Positions 26,952-37,044 of a stretch of DNA of 64,000 nucleotides are shown here, in pieces. Position numbers and translations under genes: made by a program. A model generated the notes under the pieces. That model had not been told where the DNA came from, ran no database searches, and saw nothing but the letters and a program-made list of their open reading frames with translations. The stretch lies in contig JACONN010000002.1 in the NCBI GenBank assembly GCA_014323675.1, positions 2,276,001 through 2,340,000 on the forward strand, written 5' to 3'. The first letter of the stretch is position 1. Each line of letters starts with the position of its first letter. Origin of the DNA: Hormoscilla sp. GM7CHS1pb (GTDB taxonomy: Bacteria; Cyanobacteriota; Cyanobacteriia; Cyanobacteriales; Desertifilaceae).

Positions 26952-29900
26952 ATGCGATCGCGCTCTGAAAAAGTCAAAGATCGAAGGTCAAAAGCCAAAA
27001 CAGCAAAGATAATGAATCTTTTGGCCCTCCTCTGTGGCAGTCTGGAGTTGTTTTTGCCTTCCTCTGCCACTGGACAGATCGTACCAGACGGCACTCTCGG
27101 GGCAGAAAGTTCAGCGGTCACGCCAGCTAATGTAAATGGTATCTCCAGTGACAGAATCGATGGCGGAGCAACACGGGGTGCCAACCTGTTCCACAGTTTC
27201 TCCCAATTCAATGTCCGCGAGAGCGGGGCAGCCTATTTTGCCAACCCAGCAGCAATAGAGAACATTCTCACTCGGGTGACGGGAAGCAATGCCTCCAATA
27301 TTTTCGGCACCCTGGGGGTATTAGGCAATGCCAACCTCTTCTTGATCAATCCCCATGGCATCGTCTTTGGACCCAATGCCCGCTTAGACCTAGGGGGTTC
27401 TTTTGTCGGTTCCTCCGCCAACAGCCTGATATTTGAGAATGGGTTTGAGTTTAGCGCCGCCGACCCCCAAGGGCCGCCCTTGCTGACGATTAATATTCCC
27501 ATCGGGTTGAATCTGAGGCAAAATCCCGGCAATATTGTCGTGCAAGGACCGGGTCATAATCTGAGAGAATCGGATTTTGTGACTGTCAGGGACGATCGAC
27601 CGGAAGGACTGCAAGTGTCGCCCGGTCAGACCCTGGCCCTGGTGGGCGGCGAGGTAGTGCTGTCGGGAGGAAATCTCACCGCAGAGAATGGCACGGTTGC
27701 ACTCTGGTCAGTGCTTGAGGGTTCATTGCAACTCACCACTAGCAATGGACAATTAAGCTTAGAAAATTCGAGATCGACAAGATCCTGGGAGATATTCGTC
27801 TGGAAGAAGCAGCTTCTGTAGATGTCAGCGGCAATGGAAGTGGTAATATCCAGGTACGGGGGCGACGCATTCAGCTAACCGATGGCTCAATCATCATAGC
27901 AAATACCTTGGGAAACTCTGGGGGAAGCTTTACTGTCCAGGCCACAGAAGTGGAAGTGATAGGGAAATCAGGCTTATTCGCTAATGTCGAACGAGAATCT
28001 ACAAATATTGAGGTGCTTGCAACTGAGGTAGAAGCGATCGGCACCTCAGCAGATGGAGTTAGCAGCGGCTTGTTTGCTAATTTTGAATCAAAAGCCACGG
28101 GTTCTTTAACGATAGAAACAGATCGCCTGACCCTGCGGGATGGGGCACAGATAAGAACGAATAACTTTGGTGCTGGGGATGCAGGAAATATTGAGGTGCT
28201 TGCAACTGAGGTAGAAGCGATCGGCACCTCAGCAGATGGAGTTAGCAGCGGCTTGTTTGCTAATTTTGAATCAAAAGCCACGGGTTCTTTAACGATAGAA
28301 ACAGATCGCCTGACCCTGCGGGATGGGGCACAGATAAGAACGAATAACTTTGGTGCTGGGGATGCAGGAAATATTGAGGTGCTTGCAACTGAGGTAGAAG
28401 CGATCGGCACCTCAGCAGATGGAGTTAGCAGCGGCTTGTTTGCTAATTTTGAATCAAAAGCCACGGGTTCTTTAACGATAGAAACAGATCGCCTGACCCT
28501 GCGGGATGGGGCACAGATAAGAACGAATAACTTTGGTGCTGGGGATGCAGGAAATATTGAGGTGCTTGCAACTGAGGTAGAAGCGATCGGCACCTCAGCA
28601 GATGGAGTTAGCAGCGGCTTGTTTGCTAATTTTGAATCAAAAGCCACGGGTTCTTTAACGATAGAAACAGATCGCCTGACCCTGCGGGATGGGGCACAGA
28701 TAAGAACGAATAACTTTGGTGCTGGGGATGCAGGAAATATTGAGGTGCTTGCAACTGAGGTAGAAGCGATCGGCACCTCAGCAGATGGAGTTAGCAGCGG
28801 CTTGTTTGCTAATTTTGAATCAAAAGCCACGGGTTCTTTAACGATAGAAACAGATCGCCTGACCCTGCGGGATGGGGCACAGATAAGAACGAATAACTTT
28901 GGTGCTGGGGATGCAGGAAATATTGAGGTGCTTGCAACTGAGGTAGAAGCGATCGGCACCTCAGCAGATGGAGTTAGCAGCGGCTTGTTTGCTAATTTTG
29001 AATCAAAAGCCACGGGTTCTTTAACGATAGAAACAGATCGCCTGACCCTGCGGGATGGGGCACAGATAGGAACGACTACCTTTGGTGCTGGGGATGCAGG
29101 AAATATTGAGGTGCTTGCAACTGAGGTAGAAGCGATCGGCACCTCAGCAGATGGAGTTAGCAGCGGCTTGTTTGCTAATTTTGAATCAAAAGCCACGGGT
29201 TCTTTAACGATAGAAACAGATCGCCTGACCCTGCGGGATGGGGCACAGATAGGAACGACTACCTTTGGTGCTGGGGATGCAGGAAATATTGAGGTGCTTG
29301 CAACTGAGGTAGAAGCGATCGGCACCTCAGCAGATGGAGTTAGCAGCGGCTTGTTTGCTGCTGTCGGATCAGGAGCCACAGGAAATGGGGGTTTTTTAAC
29401 GATAGAAACAGATCGCCTGACCCTGCAGGATGGGGGACAGATAGGAACGACTACCTTTGGTGCTGGGGATGCAGGAAATATTGAGGTGCTTGCAACTGAG
29501 GTAGAAGCGATCGGCACCTCAGCAGATGGAGTTAGCAGCGGCTTGTTTGCTGCTGTCGGATCAGGAGCCACAGGAAATGGGAGTTTTTTAACGATAAACA
29601 CTGAGCGTCTTGTAGTCAGCGATGGGGCACAAATAGCAGCTAGTATTTTTAGCACTCAGGAGGGGAACGCAGGAAATCTGACTGTGCGGGCGACTGAGGT
29701 GGAACTGAGCGGCACTTCAGCAGATGGCTTTCCTAGCGGCTTGTTTGCCAGCGTCCAACCAGGAGCCACGGGAGATGCAGGTGATTTGACGATCGAGACC
29801 GATCGCCTGGTAGTGCGAGATGGGGCCAGGGTTTCAGATGGGACATTCGGCAACGGGAATGGAGGGAATTTAACAGTGCGAGCAGCCGAGTCAGTAGAAC

Positions 29901-31075
29901 TGAGCGGCAGGTCACCTGCAGGGTTTCCCAGTCTGATCGTTGCGGGTGTTTCAGATGAAAAAGCCGCAGATGTTCGGGGAGGAAATTTGACCATTGAAAC
30001 AGCCAGGATCGTCATTCGCGATGGGGGACAAATCTCTACTGGGACAATAGGAGCAGGCACGGCGGGAAATATTAGGATCTGGGCGTCCGAGTCAGTAGAA
30101 TTAATTGGAGCAGTTCCCGAGGTTTCCAATGATGACATCCTCCAAAGTGAGTTCCCATTCCGCGATGAGGGCCTATTTCCCAGCGGCATATTGGCAGCTT
30201 CAACTGGAACGGGAGATGCGGGCACCCTGTTCTTGGAGACCGAACGGTTGTCAGTCCGAGATGGGGCAACAGTCACAGTCAGCAGCGAAATTGCTGGGAA
30301 AGCAGGGAACCTGACGATCTCTGCTCCTGAGGTCCGCCTGGACCGGGGCACCCTGAGCGCCGAAACCGTAGAAGGAGAGCAGGCAAATATTAATCTCACG
30401 GCACGAGATCTGCAACTGCGTCGGGGGGCGAGAATTTCCACAAACGCCACAGGAGAGGCCACGGGGGGCAATATCACCCTGTCCGCAGAGACCTTAGTAG
30501 CACTGGAAGATAGCGACATCAGCGCCAATGCCGAACAAATCTTTGGAGGTCGGGTGCAAATAACAGCAGAGGTGATCTTTGGCACCGAATTTCGGGAGCA
30601 AAATACCCCAAAAAGTGACATCACGGCTACTTCCGACCTGGATGCAGAGTTTAGTGGCACAGTAGAAATCTTAACACCAGATATAGACCCAGGTAAAGGG
30701 TTAATCCAATTATCACAGAATGTGGTGGATGCTGCCGATCTGATCGGCCAGGACTTTTGCCGACAGGCGCAGGATAGCGAATTTACCATCACTGGACGAG
30801 GAGGTTTGCCACCTAACCCCAATGAAGATATCGTTAGCAATGATACCAGGGTTAGTTGGGTCGAACCTGTGGGGGCAAGTTCTGGTGCGGGGGCGACTAA
30901 CAACGGGACAAACAACAAACCTCAAACAGGAAGTATTTCCTCATCGGAAATAGTCCCCACCAGAGGATGGATATTTAAGGAGAATGGTGAAGTATTATTA
31001 GTGGGTTACGACCCCACCCAGACCGGACCAATACGTAACCAGCCTAACCGCAATACCTGCAGATCGGTAGAATAA
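26952..31075 (+). pseudogene. Filamentous haemagglutinin-type secreted exoprotein (two-partner secretion), one frameshift
   Basis: Frame 1 (26952-27780) has a signal peptide (LLALLCGSLELFLPSSATGQ) and the TPS domain: PANVNGISSDRIDGGATRGA, LFHSFSQFNVRESGAAYFAN, NLFLINPHGIVFGPNARLD. One missing T at 27777-27778 would continue into frame 2 as ENFEIDKILGDIRLEEAA. Frame 2 runs to 31075 and contains nine beta-helix repeats of 61-64 aa (NIEVLATEVEAIGTSADGVS...), seven of them almost identical. The C-terminus (SSSEIVPTRGWIFKENGEVL) is normal for cyanobacterial members, so the full length would be about 1374 aa. The transporter gene (ShlB/FhaC type) is not in this window; a CHAT gene often found near such loci is 6 kb away. 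As given it is frameshifted; it may be intact in reality. Confidence 0.85.
28004..29476 (+). repeat. 183-bp coding tandem repeats in the haemagglutinin gene
   Basis: Units start at 28004, 28187, 28370, 28553, 28736, 28919, 29102 (183 bp each) and 29285 (192 bp). The first five are essentially identical; units six and seven differ only at AGATAGGAACGACTACC. Each unit encodes one 61-aa beta-helix layer pair. The lack of synonymous change points to recent amplification or active homogenisation. Confidence 0.95.
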
Positions 31076-31357
31076 TGAATTGTTCCCTACGCTGTCAGCC
31101 CGCCTTCGGTGTCTCCTGGGATCTCGATGTTCCCCGGTTTCGAGGCGCAAAGTCGGTTTTCAATCGACTGAAAACCTTGTTTGGAAACGTCAGTTCGACA
31201 GTTATCAGTTGTCAGTTGTCAGTTGTTAGCATAATGCCTGCTCCGCATGCCTTCTCGTCGCCAAGAGCAAAAATCCCCAGTCTTCTGCTCCCAATCGAGC
31301 GTTCTCTAGAGGATTTAAAACACAGTTCTGAGGTAGATCAGGTAAGCCTTTTAGTAT
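31076..31357. other. Intergenic region with dispersed repeats
   Basis: Contains CGAGGCGCAAAGTCGGTTTT / CAATCGACTGAAAACC and the common CAGTTATCAGTTGTCAGTTG low-complexity repeat. No gene seen. Confidence 0.5.
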
Positions 31358-33133
31358 TACAGCGGTTTTCAAGTTTATAGACTACAGGAGGATATGTGCA
31401 AATGTGTTTAATTTTACAACAATATATTTTCGGGAAAGCTGTGCATACCTGCTCAATTATGTAGGTTGTAAATGGCAATTATAGCGCTTTACGGACTACA
31501 TTGGAGCCTTTGAATAATTGATAACAGGAATAATTGATAACAGCTTGAGATGCACGACTGCTTACCCTTAAGCATCGTGGTTGTAAGTTCTGGTAAGATA
31601 TCTAAACTTTACTTAGTCAAATTTGAGCGCAGCTTTTTTTCCACAAATGAGCGTGCGTCGCTATTACAGCGGTTTTCAAGTTTATAGACTACAGGCTTCA
31701 ATGTCAACAAATATATTTAAAGTATCGAATGCAACATGCAACAATTGCAACAACTCAGGTTGTCTTTAATAGAATCTTGTAAATAGTGTTGCTACAGGAC
31801 CGGTTCAAATCTGCGATCTAAAACCTGAAAAAATGCAAACCCAGATGCTACCGTTTGAGTAACATATGTGAGAATGTGAGGTGGAGCTTGAAATTCATAT
31901 CTGACAAGGGTTTTATTTTTGGAGATGTCTAATAGTTTCTGCTTATATCAATGGGGAAGGAACTTTCCGTCAAATAGCTCGGAGATTTAACATTTGTTTA
32001 AGTTCTGTTTACAGAATTATCAAACAATTTTTTAACTTCGGTAGGCTTGCTCACCTACCTATAGGTGGTGGTCCTAAACCTAAACTTGATTCTTATAAAG
32101 AGCTGATATTTAAATATCTTGAAGAATGTAACGATCTTACTTTATCTCAGCTTTGCGAACGTCTAGAAAAAGACACTCTTTTAAAAGTGAGTGTTGCCAC
32201 GTCGGTTCTTGAAAAAACACAATATCACACGCAAAAAGAAAACTACATATGCTCCCAAAGCCCAAACCGATGAAATACAACTAAACAGAGTTGAATATTG
32301 GCAGAAAATTATTTCCTTCGATTTCAAAAATTTAGTTTTTGTAGATGAAACAGCAATCCAGTTGGGAATAACACAAAGTTATGCTCGTGAAAAATCGGAA
32401 CGAGGTAAAAGAGCCTATGGAGTTGCTCCTTATCCTCATGGTAATATCCTTACTTTAATTGGAGCAATTAGTTTTGAAAAAGTGTTGACGACAATGACTT
32501 TTGATGGTGGAACTAATGGCAATGTATTTCTCGGTTTTGTCAAAGAAATGTTAGTGCCTCAGCTCTGGGAAGGAGCTTGTGTTGTTGCTGACAACTTACC
32601 AGCTCACTATGCTAAGGGTGTCAAAGAAGCTATCGAGTCTGTAGGAGCAAAGCTAGTATATTTATCAGCTTATTAGCCGGATTTTAATCCCATAGAAAAT
32701 TGGTGGTCACAACTGAAATCTTTGTTAAAAAAATCAAGCCTCAAACTCGCGAAGAAATAGAAGCAGCTATTTCCAAAGGTATTGACATGATAACTGCCGA
32801 GCATTTGCAACATTGGTTTACTCACTGCTGCTACTTTAGTTAATAGCGACGCACGCTCATTTGTGGAAAAAAAGCTGCGCTCAAATTTGACTAAGTAAAG
32901 TTTATATATCTTACCAGAACTTACAACCACGATGCTTAAGGGTAAGCAGTCGTGCATCTCAAGCTGTTATCAATTATTCAAAGGCTCCAATGTAGTCCGT
33001 AAAGCGCTATAATTGCCATTTACAACCTACATAATTGAGCAGGTATGCACAGCTTTCCCGAAAATATATTGTTGTAAAATTAAACACATTTGCACATATC
33101 CTCCTGTAGTCTATAAACTTGAAAACCGCTGTA
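31358..33133 (+). mobile_element. IS630-family element with about 300-bp terminal inverted arms
   Basis: The left arm 31358-31665 and the right arm 32842-33133 are reverse complements with one substitution (31603 region, TATCTA versus TATATA) and one extra 16-bp tandem unit GAATAATTGATAACAG on the left. Each arm's outer end is TACAGCGGTTTTCAAGTTTA. A second copy of this terminal sequence directly follows the left arm at 31665-31695. Both outer ends are TA, as expected for IS630. A degraded transposase lies between the arms. Confidence 0.85.
31935..32843 (+). pseudogene. IS630-family transposase, degraded
   Basis: N-terminal HTH: GTFRQIARRFNICLSSVYRI. A frameshift at about 32198 (after LKVSVATS) leads to the catalytic part LKKHNITRKKKTTYAPKAQT, NLVFVDETAIQLG (D), CVVADNLPAHYAKG (D). 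Then a TAG stop replaces the expected Ser codon in Y-S-PDFNPIENWWSQL (E), and a last frame change precedes KPQTREEIEAAISKGI ... HWFTHCCYFS. At least two lesions; not functional. Confidence 0.85.
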
Positions 33134-33757
33134 AATGTAGACTATCTGGCAGCCTAAGCCGGAAACGTCGCTAGGGAAGATGTTCATGGTTAGTAAAAGC
33201 GAACCTGTTCAGCCTCGTTACTTGTAACCAGCGTAAAGGCTGACACGCTGGCCCAAAAAGGGAGATAGAAGTTAGTGTTGGTTATGTTTTCTGGCCAACA
33301 TCGTATCCAAATAACTCTCGGGGTATAGCAGGGACCTAAAAACATCAGGATGACACCACGGAACAACATAACCTCCAGCGCGCTGTCCTTGGGAGGGAAG
33401 GGATGGGGCCAGCCGAGAGGCAGGCTAAGGACCAGTTAGATGATAAGCGCAAGCCGGTGGGGGAGAGATATCCTAAGAAGCCAAAGCCTGGAGTAACGTC
33501 CAGGATATGCTGACGTAGGATGGATATGGTAAGAAGATCTCGGGAGAAAGTAGCCCTAAAACGATACAGAGCCCAGTGGGAATCCATAGGGTATTTATGA
33601 AGGACTAAAGTCCTGACCAGGTAAAACTAGCGCATCTCCGCTTCACAGGGGATCATGTAAGTAAAGAGTGACTCAAAAGGGTTATGCAATTTCCCCGTCA
33701 CAAACCGCCCGGCGTCAGGCGTGTGTTAGTCGTTTCGACCACCAGAAAGGGGAGAAA

Positions 33758-36161
33758 TTATTACACTAAGCCAGTCCGTCACCGGACCGACTCGTCTTCA
33801 GAACCGGACGTGAGACTTTCACCTCATCCGGCTCCTCAGTTTCGTCATCCTTGTCATGGATACGGCCTTTGCTACCATCTCTGGCAGACTTATAGTCGTG
33901 GCAATAATCGTGTAGCAACTGTAGGTTTGCATACCAGTCCTTACCTCCCCTTGAGGTTGGCAGGATATGGTCCACTTCCCATTTGTCACCATCCTTGAAC
34001 GTTAGTCCGCATAGCCTGCACTTGCCATCCTGCCTCTTGAGCAGCTTTATTATTCTTGTGCTTACATCTGGGCTCTTCCGTAATCTTTGGCTCCAATAGA
34101 CTAGGTTACCGTCGAAAGGGCTAGCTGTACCTTTCACCTTTACGTGTCTGACTATCTCAGTTTCGGAGTGTTTGGCCATTGTTATTTCGCCAATTTCTCT
34201 GGACTTGCCGGCAAATACCCAATGGTTCTTACCTTCAGTGGTCCAGTATTTCTTAGCTATCCATTGCCCTGATTTGTTGTGATGCCGTCGTGTTGCCCAT
34301 TGCCAGAGTAATTTCCATAGGTGATTGTCCATGTCGTTGTAAGTTTCCTTACTTACCACTGTCCTGAAATAGTTACTCCATCCCCGTATTACCGGGTTCA
34401 GTTTTGCTATCAACGCTGTTTGTGGTGTACATTTATGGCTTTTAACTATCTGTGATAGCTGTTCTTTATGTTTCCTAATGGATTTGTTACTTGGTTTGAT
34501 TAGGGTCTTGAATCCTAGGGTGGTCCCGTTAGAGTTTTTGCCGCTTCTATGTTTCCCCATTTTGTACTGTCGGATATTGAACCCTAGGAAATCGAATCCT
34601 GGGCTCTCTCCCTCCAGCGTGTGAGATATCCTTGTTTTTTCGGCTTTTAACTCTAGACCTATTCCTTTTAGCCAGTCCTCAACTACTCCTCTTGCTTGTT
34701 CAATCATTGACCGGTCATCATGCATAACCACAAAGTCATCGGCGTATCTGACTATTGTCAGTTTTGCCTTTTCCTTTTTCGTTTGCGCGAGGCTCATTAC
34801 TTCCTTTTCTAGTCCGTGAAGGGCTATATTGGCCAGTAATGGGGATATTACTCCCCCCTGTGGAGTCCCGGTTTCCGTGGTTTGCCATGTTCCTTGGTCT
34901 ATCACCCCGGCTTTTAACCATGCCCGTATTTGTCTGCGGATTGGTGATGTTGTATTCAGTTTATCAAGGAGTGCTGAGTGACTGATTCTGTCGAAGCATT
35001 TCGCAATATCCGCATCTAATACCCATTTGGGTTTCGTCTTGATGCTGTTGAATATCGCTTCTATTGCATCGTGGCATCCTCTCCCTGATCTGAATCCGTA
35101 TGAGTTGGCTTCCATGTACGCCTCCCATTCGGGTTCTAGCGCCTGTTTGACCAACCCTTGTAATGCGCGGTCGTGCATTGTCGGTATCCCTAATGGCCTC
35201 TTTTCGTCCCCTCCTGGTTTTGGTATCCATACTCTTCGTGTGGGTTTTGCCTTAACCTTTTTGGTGACTCTGAGTTGGCTTACCAGTTCCTGACGTTGCT
35301 TTGGGGTTAGAGCTTTCACTCCATCCACACCTGCCGTTTTCTTTCCCTGGTTCTGTTGACTTACCTGCCGTACCGCTATCATCTTTGCGGACCATGACCT
35401 ATTCAGTAACCCTTGGAGCTTGCGAACTTTTTGTCTATTGCCTTCCTGTGCCGCTCTGTAAATTCGTTTTTGCAGCTTAAAAACTACTCGCTCTAGCTTC
35501 TGCCAGGGGATAGTCTTCCAGTCATACACTCTTCTATTGATGGTGTTCCGTGACATATTAACTACTACTCACAACTTCACAATTGACGAAACCGTGAGGG
35601 CGTTAGCTTATCCCATCCATTACAGATGGGCGTTTGTGCTTCTCCACTCAATCTTTCCCAAGTATGACCTGCCAGATGAGAGCAGAGTTTGCGCCTGTGG
35701 TGGCTACTCAATCTATCGACCGGTGATTGAGAGTACATACCTGGTTTACTTCGTTCCTACAGATGATTGGTTGTAGTTTTAGATAGGTTCTATATGCCGG
35801 GTTTATGGTCAGTGCTTATTGGTCGGCCTTGAGTCCGCCAATGACCTATATCCTTTCCCTTTTGGGCCAGCGTCTCAGCCTTATTACGCTGGTTCTTAAT
35901 AACGACATCTGTAAACCTTCGCTTTCGCTCATCATGACTACTTGCTTGGCGATAACCGGTTTAGGCTACCGATTAGAGCGCCTTTCCTTCCCGCTTCACG
36001 GATTGATGCCATCTCTACCGTGGGGAGGGTGCTGTCACTCCTGCACCTGGAGGGGTGGGCTTTCACCACCATCATCTGTAAGTTGTCAAGGCTAATGAAA
36101 CCCTGCTAGCGGTCACCATTATTGACTTGTGTCAATTCAGTTTACGCTAAACGAATCGCAC
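33758..36161 (-). mobile_element. Complete ORF-containing group II intron on the minus strand, nested inside the plus-strand intron
   Basis: On the minus strand the 5' end is GTGCGATTCGTTTAGCGTAA (from 36161). Domain I features (TGATGAGCGAAAGCG, ACCAGCGTAATAAGGCTGAG) precede the reverse transcriptase. Domain V is at 33801-33834 (GAGCCGGATGAGGTGAAAGT, CTCACGTCCGGTTC) and pairs fully. A domain VI hairpin, CGGTCCGGTGACGGACTG, with CTTAGTGTAAT closes the intron near 33758-33760. All parts needed for splicing are present. Confidence 0.85.
33766..35556 (-). CDS. ltrA: Group II intron-encoded reverse transcriptase/maturase with HNH endonuclease
   Basis: 596 aa. RT domain: RVWIPKPGGDEKRPLGIPTM, SYGFRSGRGCHDAIEAIF, GTPQGGVISPLLANIALHGL, and the catalytic IVRYADDFVVMHDD (YADD). 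A thumb/maturase X domain follows (IRGWSNYFRTVVSKETYND), and then an HNH endonuclease: CRLCGLTFKDGDKWEVDHIL, HDYCHDYKSA. The last residues (EEPDEVKVSRPVLKTSRS) are encoded by domain V of the intron itself. The frame is undamaged. It could act on its own intron and possibly in trans on the related ORF-less introns at 24.1 kb and 33.1 kb. Confidence 0.96.
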   Translation of the reverse strand: MSRNTINRRVYDWKTIPWQKLERVVFKLQKRIYRAAQEGNRQKVRKLQGLLNRSWSAKMIAVRQVSQQNQGKKTAGVDGVKALTPKQRQELVSQLRVTKKVKAKPTRRVWIPKPGGDEKRPLGIPTMHDRALQGLVKQALEPEWEAYMEANSYGFRSGRGCHDAIEAIFNSIKTKPKWVLDADIAKCFDRISHSALLDKLNTTSPIRRQIRAWLKAGVIDQGTWQTTETGTPQGGVISPLLANIALHGLEKEVMSLAQTKKEKAKLTIVRYADDFVVMHDDRSMIEQARGVVEDWLKGIGLELKAEKTRISHTLEGESPGFDFLGFNIRQYKMGKHRSGKNSNGTTLGFKTLIKPSNKSIRKHKEQLSQIVKSHKCTPQTALIAKLNPVIRGWSNYFRTVVSKETYNDMDNHLWKLLWQWATRRHHNKSGQWIAKKYWTTEGKNHWVFAGKSREIGEITMAKHSETEIVRHVKVKGTASPFDGNLVYWSQRLRKSPDVSTRIIKLLKRQDGKCRLCGLTFKDGDKWEVDHILPTSRGGKDWYANLQLLHDYCHDYKSARDGSKGRIHDKDDETEEPDEVKVSRPVLKTSRSGDGLA

Positions 36162-36339
36162 TCATGGGATCAAGACCAGAAAAGAGAAATCCGATCATGG
36201 CTACCGGTGACAACGGACTTACCAACCAGCAGCCGGATGCGATGAAAGTCGCAAGTCCGGTTACGAAAGGGAGGGTTGAGGGGCGACTCTCAGCTCGACC
36301 CCGACTCCGAATACCTAAGCAGTCAAGGAGGAAAAAACA

Positions 36340-36684
36340 ATGAGTACCTCACGTTGGAACGACGAAAAATTAGACCGTCTGGCCGACCTAGTGAGCGGCA
36401 TAGCCCAGCAAGTAGAAGGTTTGACCCAGAAGCTAGACGAGACGACCAATATAGCCAATGGTAACGCTCGTGTCATTCAAGCTCTAGCTGATGCTATGGC
36501 CGAAGCGGCCGAAGAACGGCGAGCAGCAGCCGAAGAACGGCGAGCAGCAGCTGAAGAACGGCGAGAAATTCTGCGGCAAATTAGGCAACAACAGTCAGAA
36601 ATTCGCGGCATGCAAACAGAAAATCACCGCATGTGGGAGATGCTGCTCTCGCAACGCAACCAAGATGATAACCCGAATACCTAA
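36340..36684 (+). CDS. Small coiled-coil protein, tandem copy 1
   Basis: 114 aa, predicted almost fully helical: MSTSRWNDEKLDRLADLVSG, then IAQQVEGLTQKLDETTNIAN, three AAEERRA heptads, and REILRQIRQQQSEIRGMQTE. A strong ribosome binding site (AAGGAGG) lies 8 bp before the ATG. It is followed after 21 bp by a nearly identical copy with one heptad fewer. The 5' leader (CGAATACCTAAGCAGTCAAG) equals the sequence linking copies 1 and 2, so another copy once lay upstream. I do not know the function; such helical proteins may mediate oligomerisation. Confidence 0.7.
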   Translation: MSTSRWNDEKLDRLADLVSGIAQQVEGLTQKLDETTNIANGNARVIQALADAMAEAAEERRAAAEERRAAAEERREILRQIRQQQSEIRGMQTENHRMWEMLLSQRNQDDNPNT

Positions 36685-36705
36685 GCAGTCAAGGAGGAAA
36701 AAACA

Positions 36706-37029
36706 ATGAGTACCTCACGTTGGAACGACGAAAAATTAGACCGTCTGGCCGACCTAGTGAGCGGCATAGCCCAGCAAGTAGAAGGTTTGACCCAGAAGCT
36801 AGACGAGACGACCAATATAGCCAATGGTAACGCTCGTGTCATTCAAGCTCTAGCTGATGCTATGGCCGAAGCGGCAGAAGAACGGCGAGCAGCAGCTGAA
36901 GAACGGCGAGAAATTCTGCGGCAAATTAGGCAACAACAGTCAGAAATTCGCGGCATGCAAACAGAAAATCACCGCATGTGGGAGATGCTGCTCTCGCAAC
37001 GCAACCAAGATGATAACCCAAATACCTAA
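36706..37029 (+). CDS. Small coiled-coil protein, tandem copy 2
   Basis: 107 aa, identical to copy 1 except that it lacks one AEERRAA heptad. It has the same AAGGAGG ribosome binding site and the same C-terminus MWEMLLSQRNQDDNPNT. The spacing of 21 bp and the identical leader indicate a recent tandem duplication and one transcript with copy 1. Confidence 0.7.
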   Translation: MSTSRWNDEKLDRLADLVSGIAQQVEGLTQKLDETTNIANGNARVIQALADAMAEAAEERRAAAEERREILRQIRQQQSEIRGMQTENHRMWEMLLSQRNQDDNPNT

Positions 37030-37044
37030 GCAGTCACGAGGGCA

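Larger units (their letters stand above)
33134..36306 (+). mobile_element. Truncated plus-strand group II intron, interrupted by an antisense intron
   Basis: 33134-33757 is homologous to the domain I region of the intron at 24.1-24.9 kb (CTATCTGGCAGCCTAAGCCG, CCAGCGTAAAGGCTGACACG, GATGATAAGCGCAAGCC). The 3' part resumes at 36162 and carries a canonical domain V at 36231-36262 (CAGCCGGATGCGATGAAAGT, CGCAAGTCCGGTTA) and domain VI (GAGGGGCGACTCTCAGCTC). About the first 190 nt are missing, cut off by the IS630 right arm. Without the inner intron, about 770 nt remain and they contain no reverse transcriptase. The 3' exon begins with CCGAATACCTAAGCAG, the end of a coiled-coil gene copy. Confidence 0.75.

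Noticed and set aside
27871..30918. Long minus-strand frames (594 and 420 codons) opposite the haemagglutinin gene
   Set aside because: They mirror the 183-bp tandem repeats; the plus-strand frame has a signal peptide, TPS domain and family C-terminus, so the minus frames are shadows.
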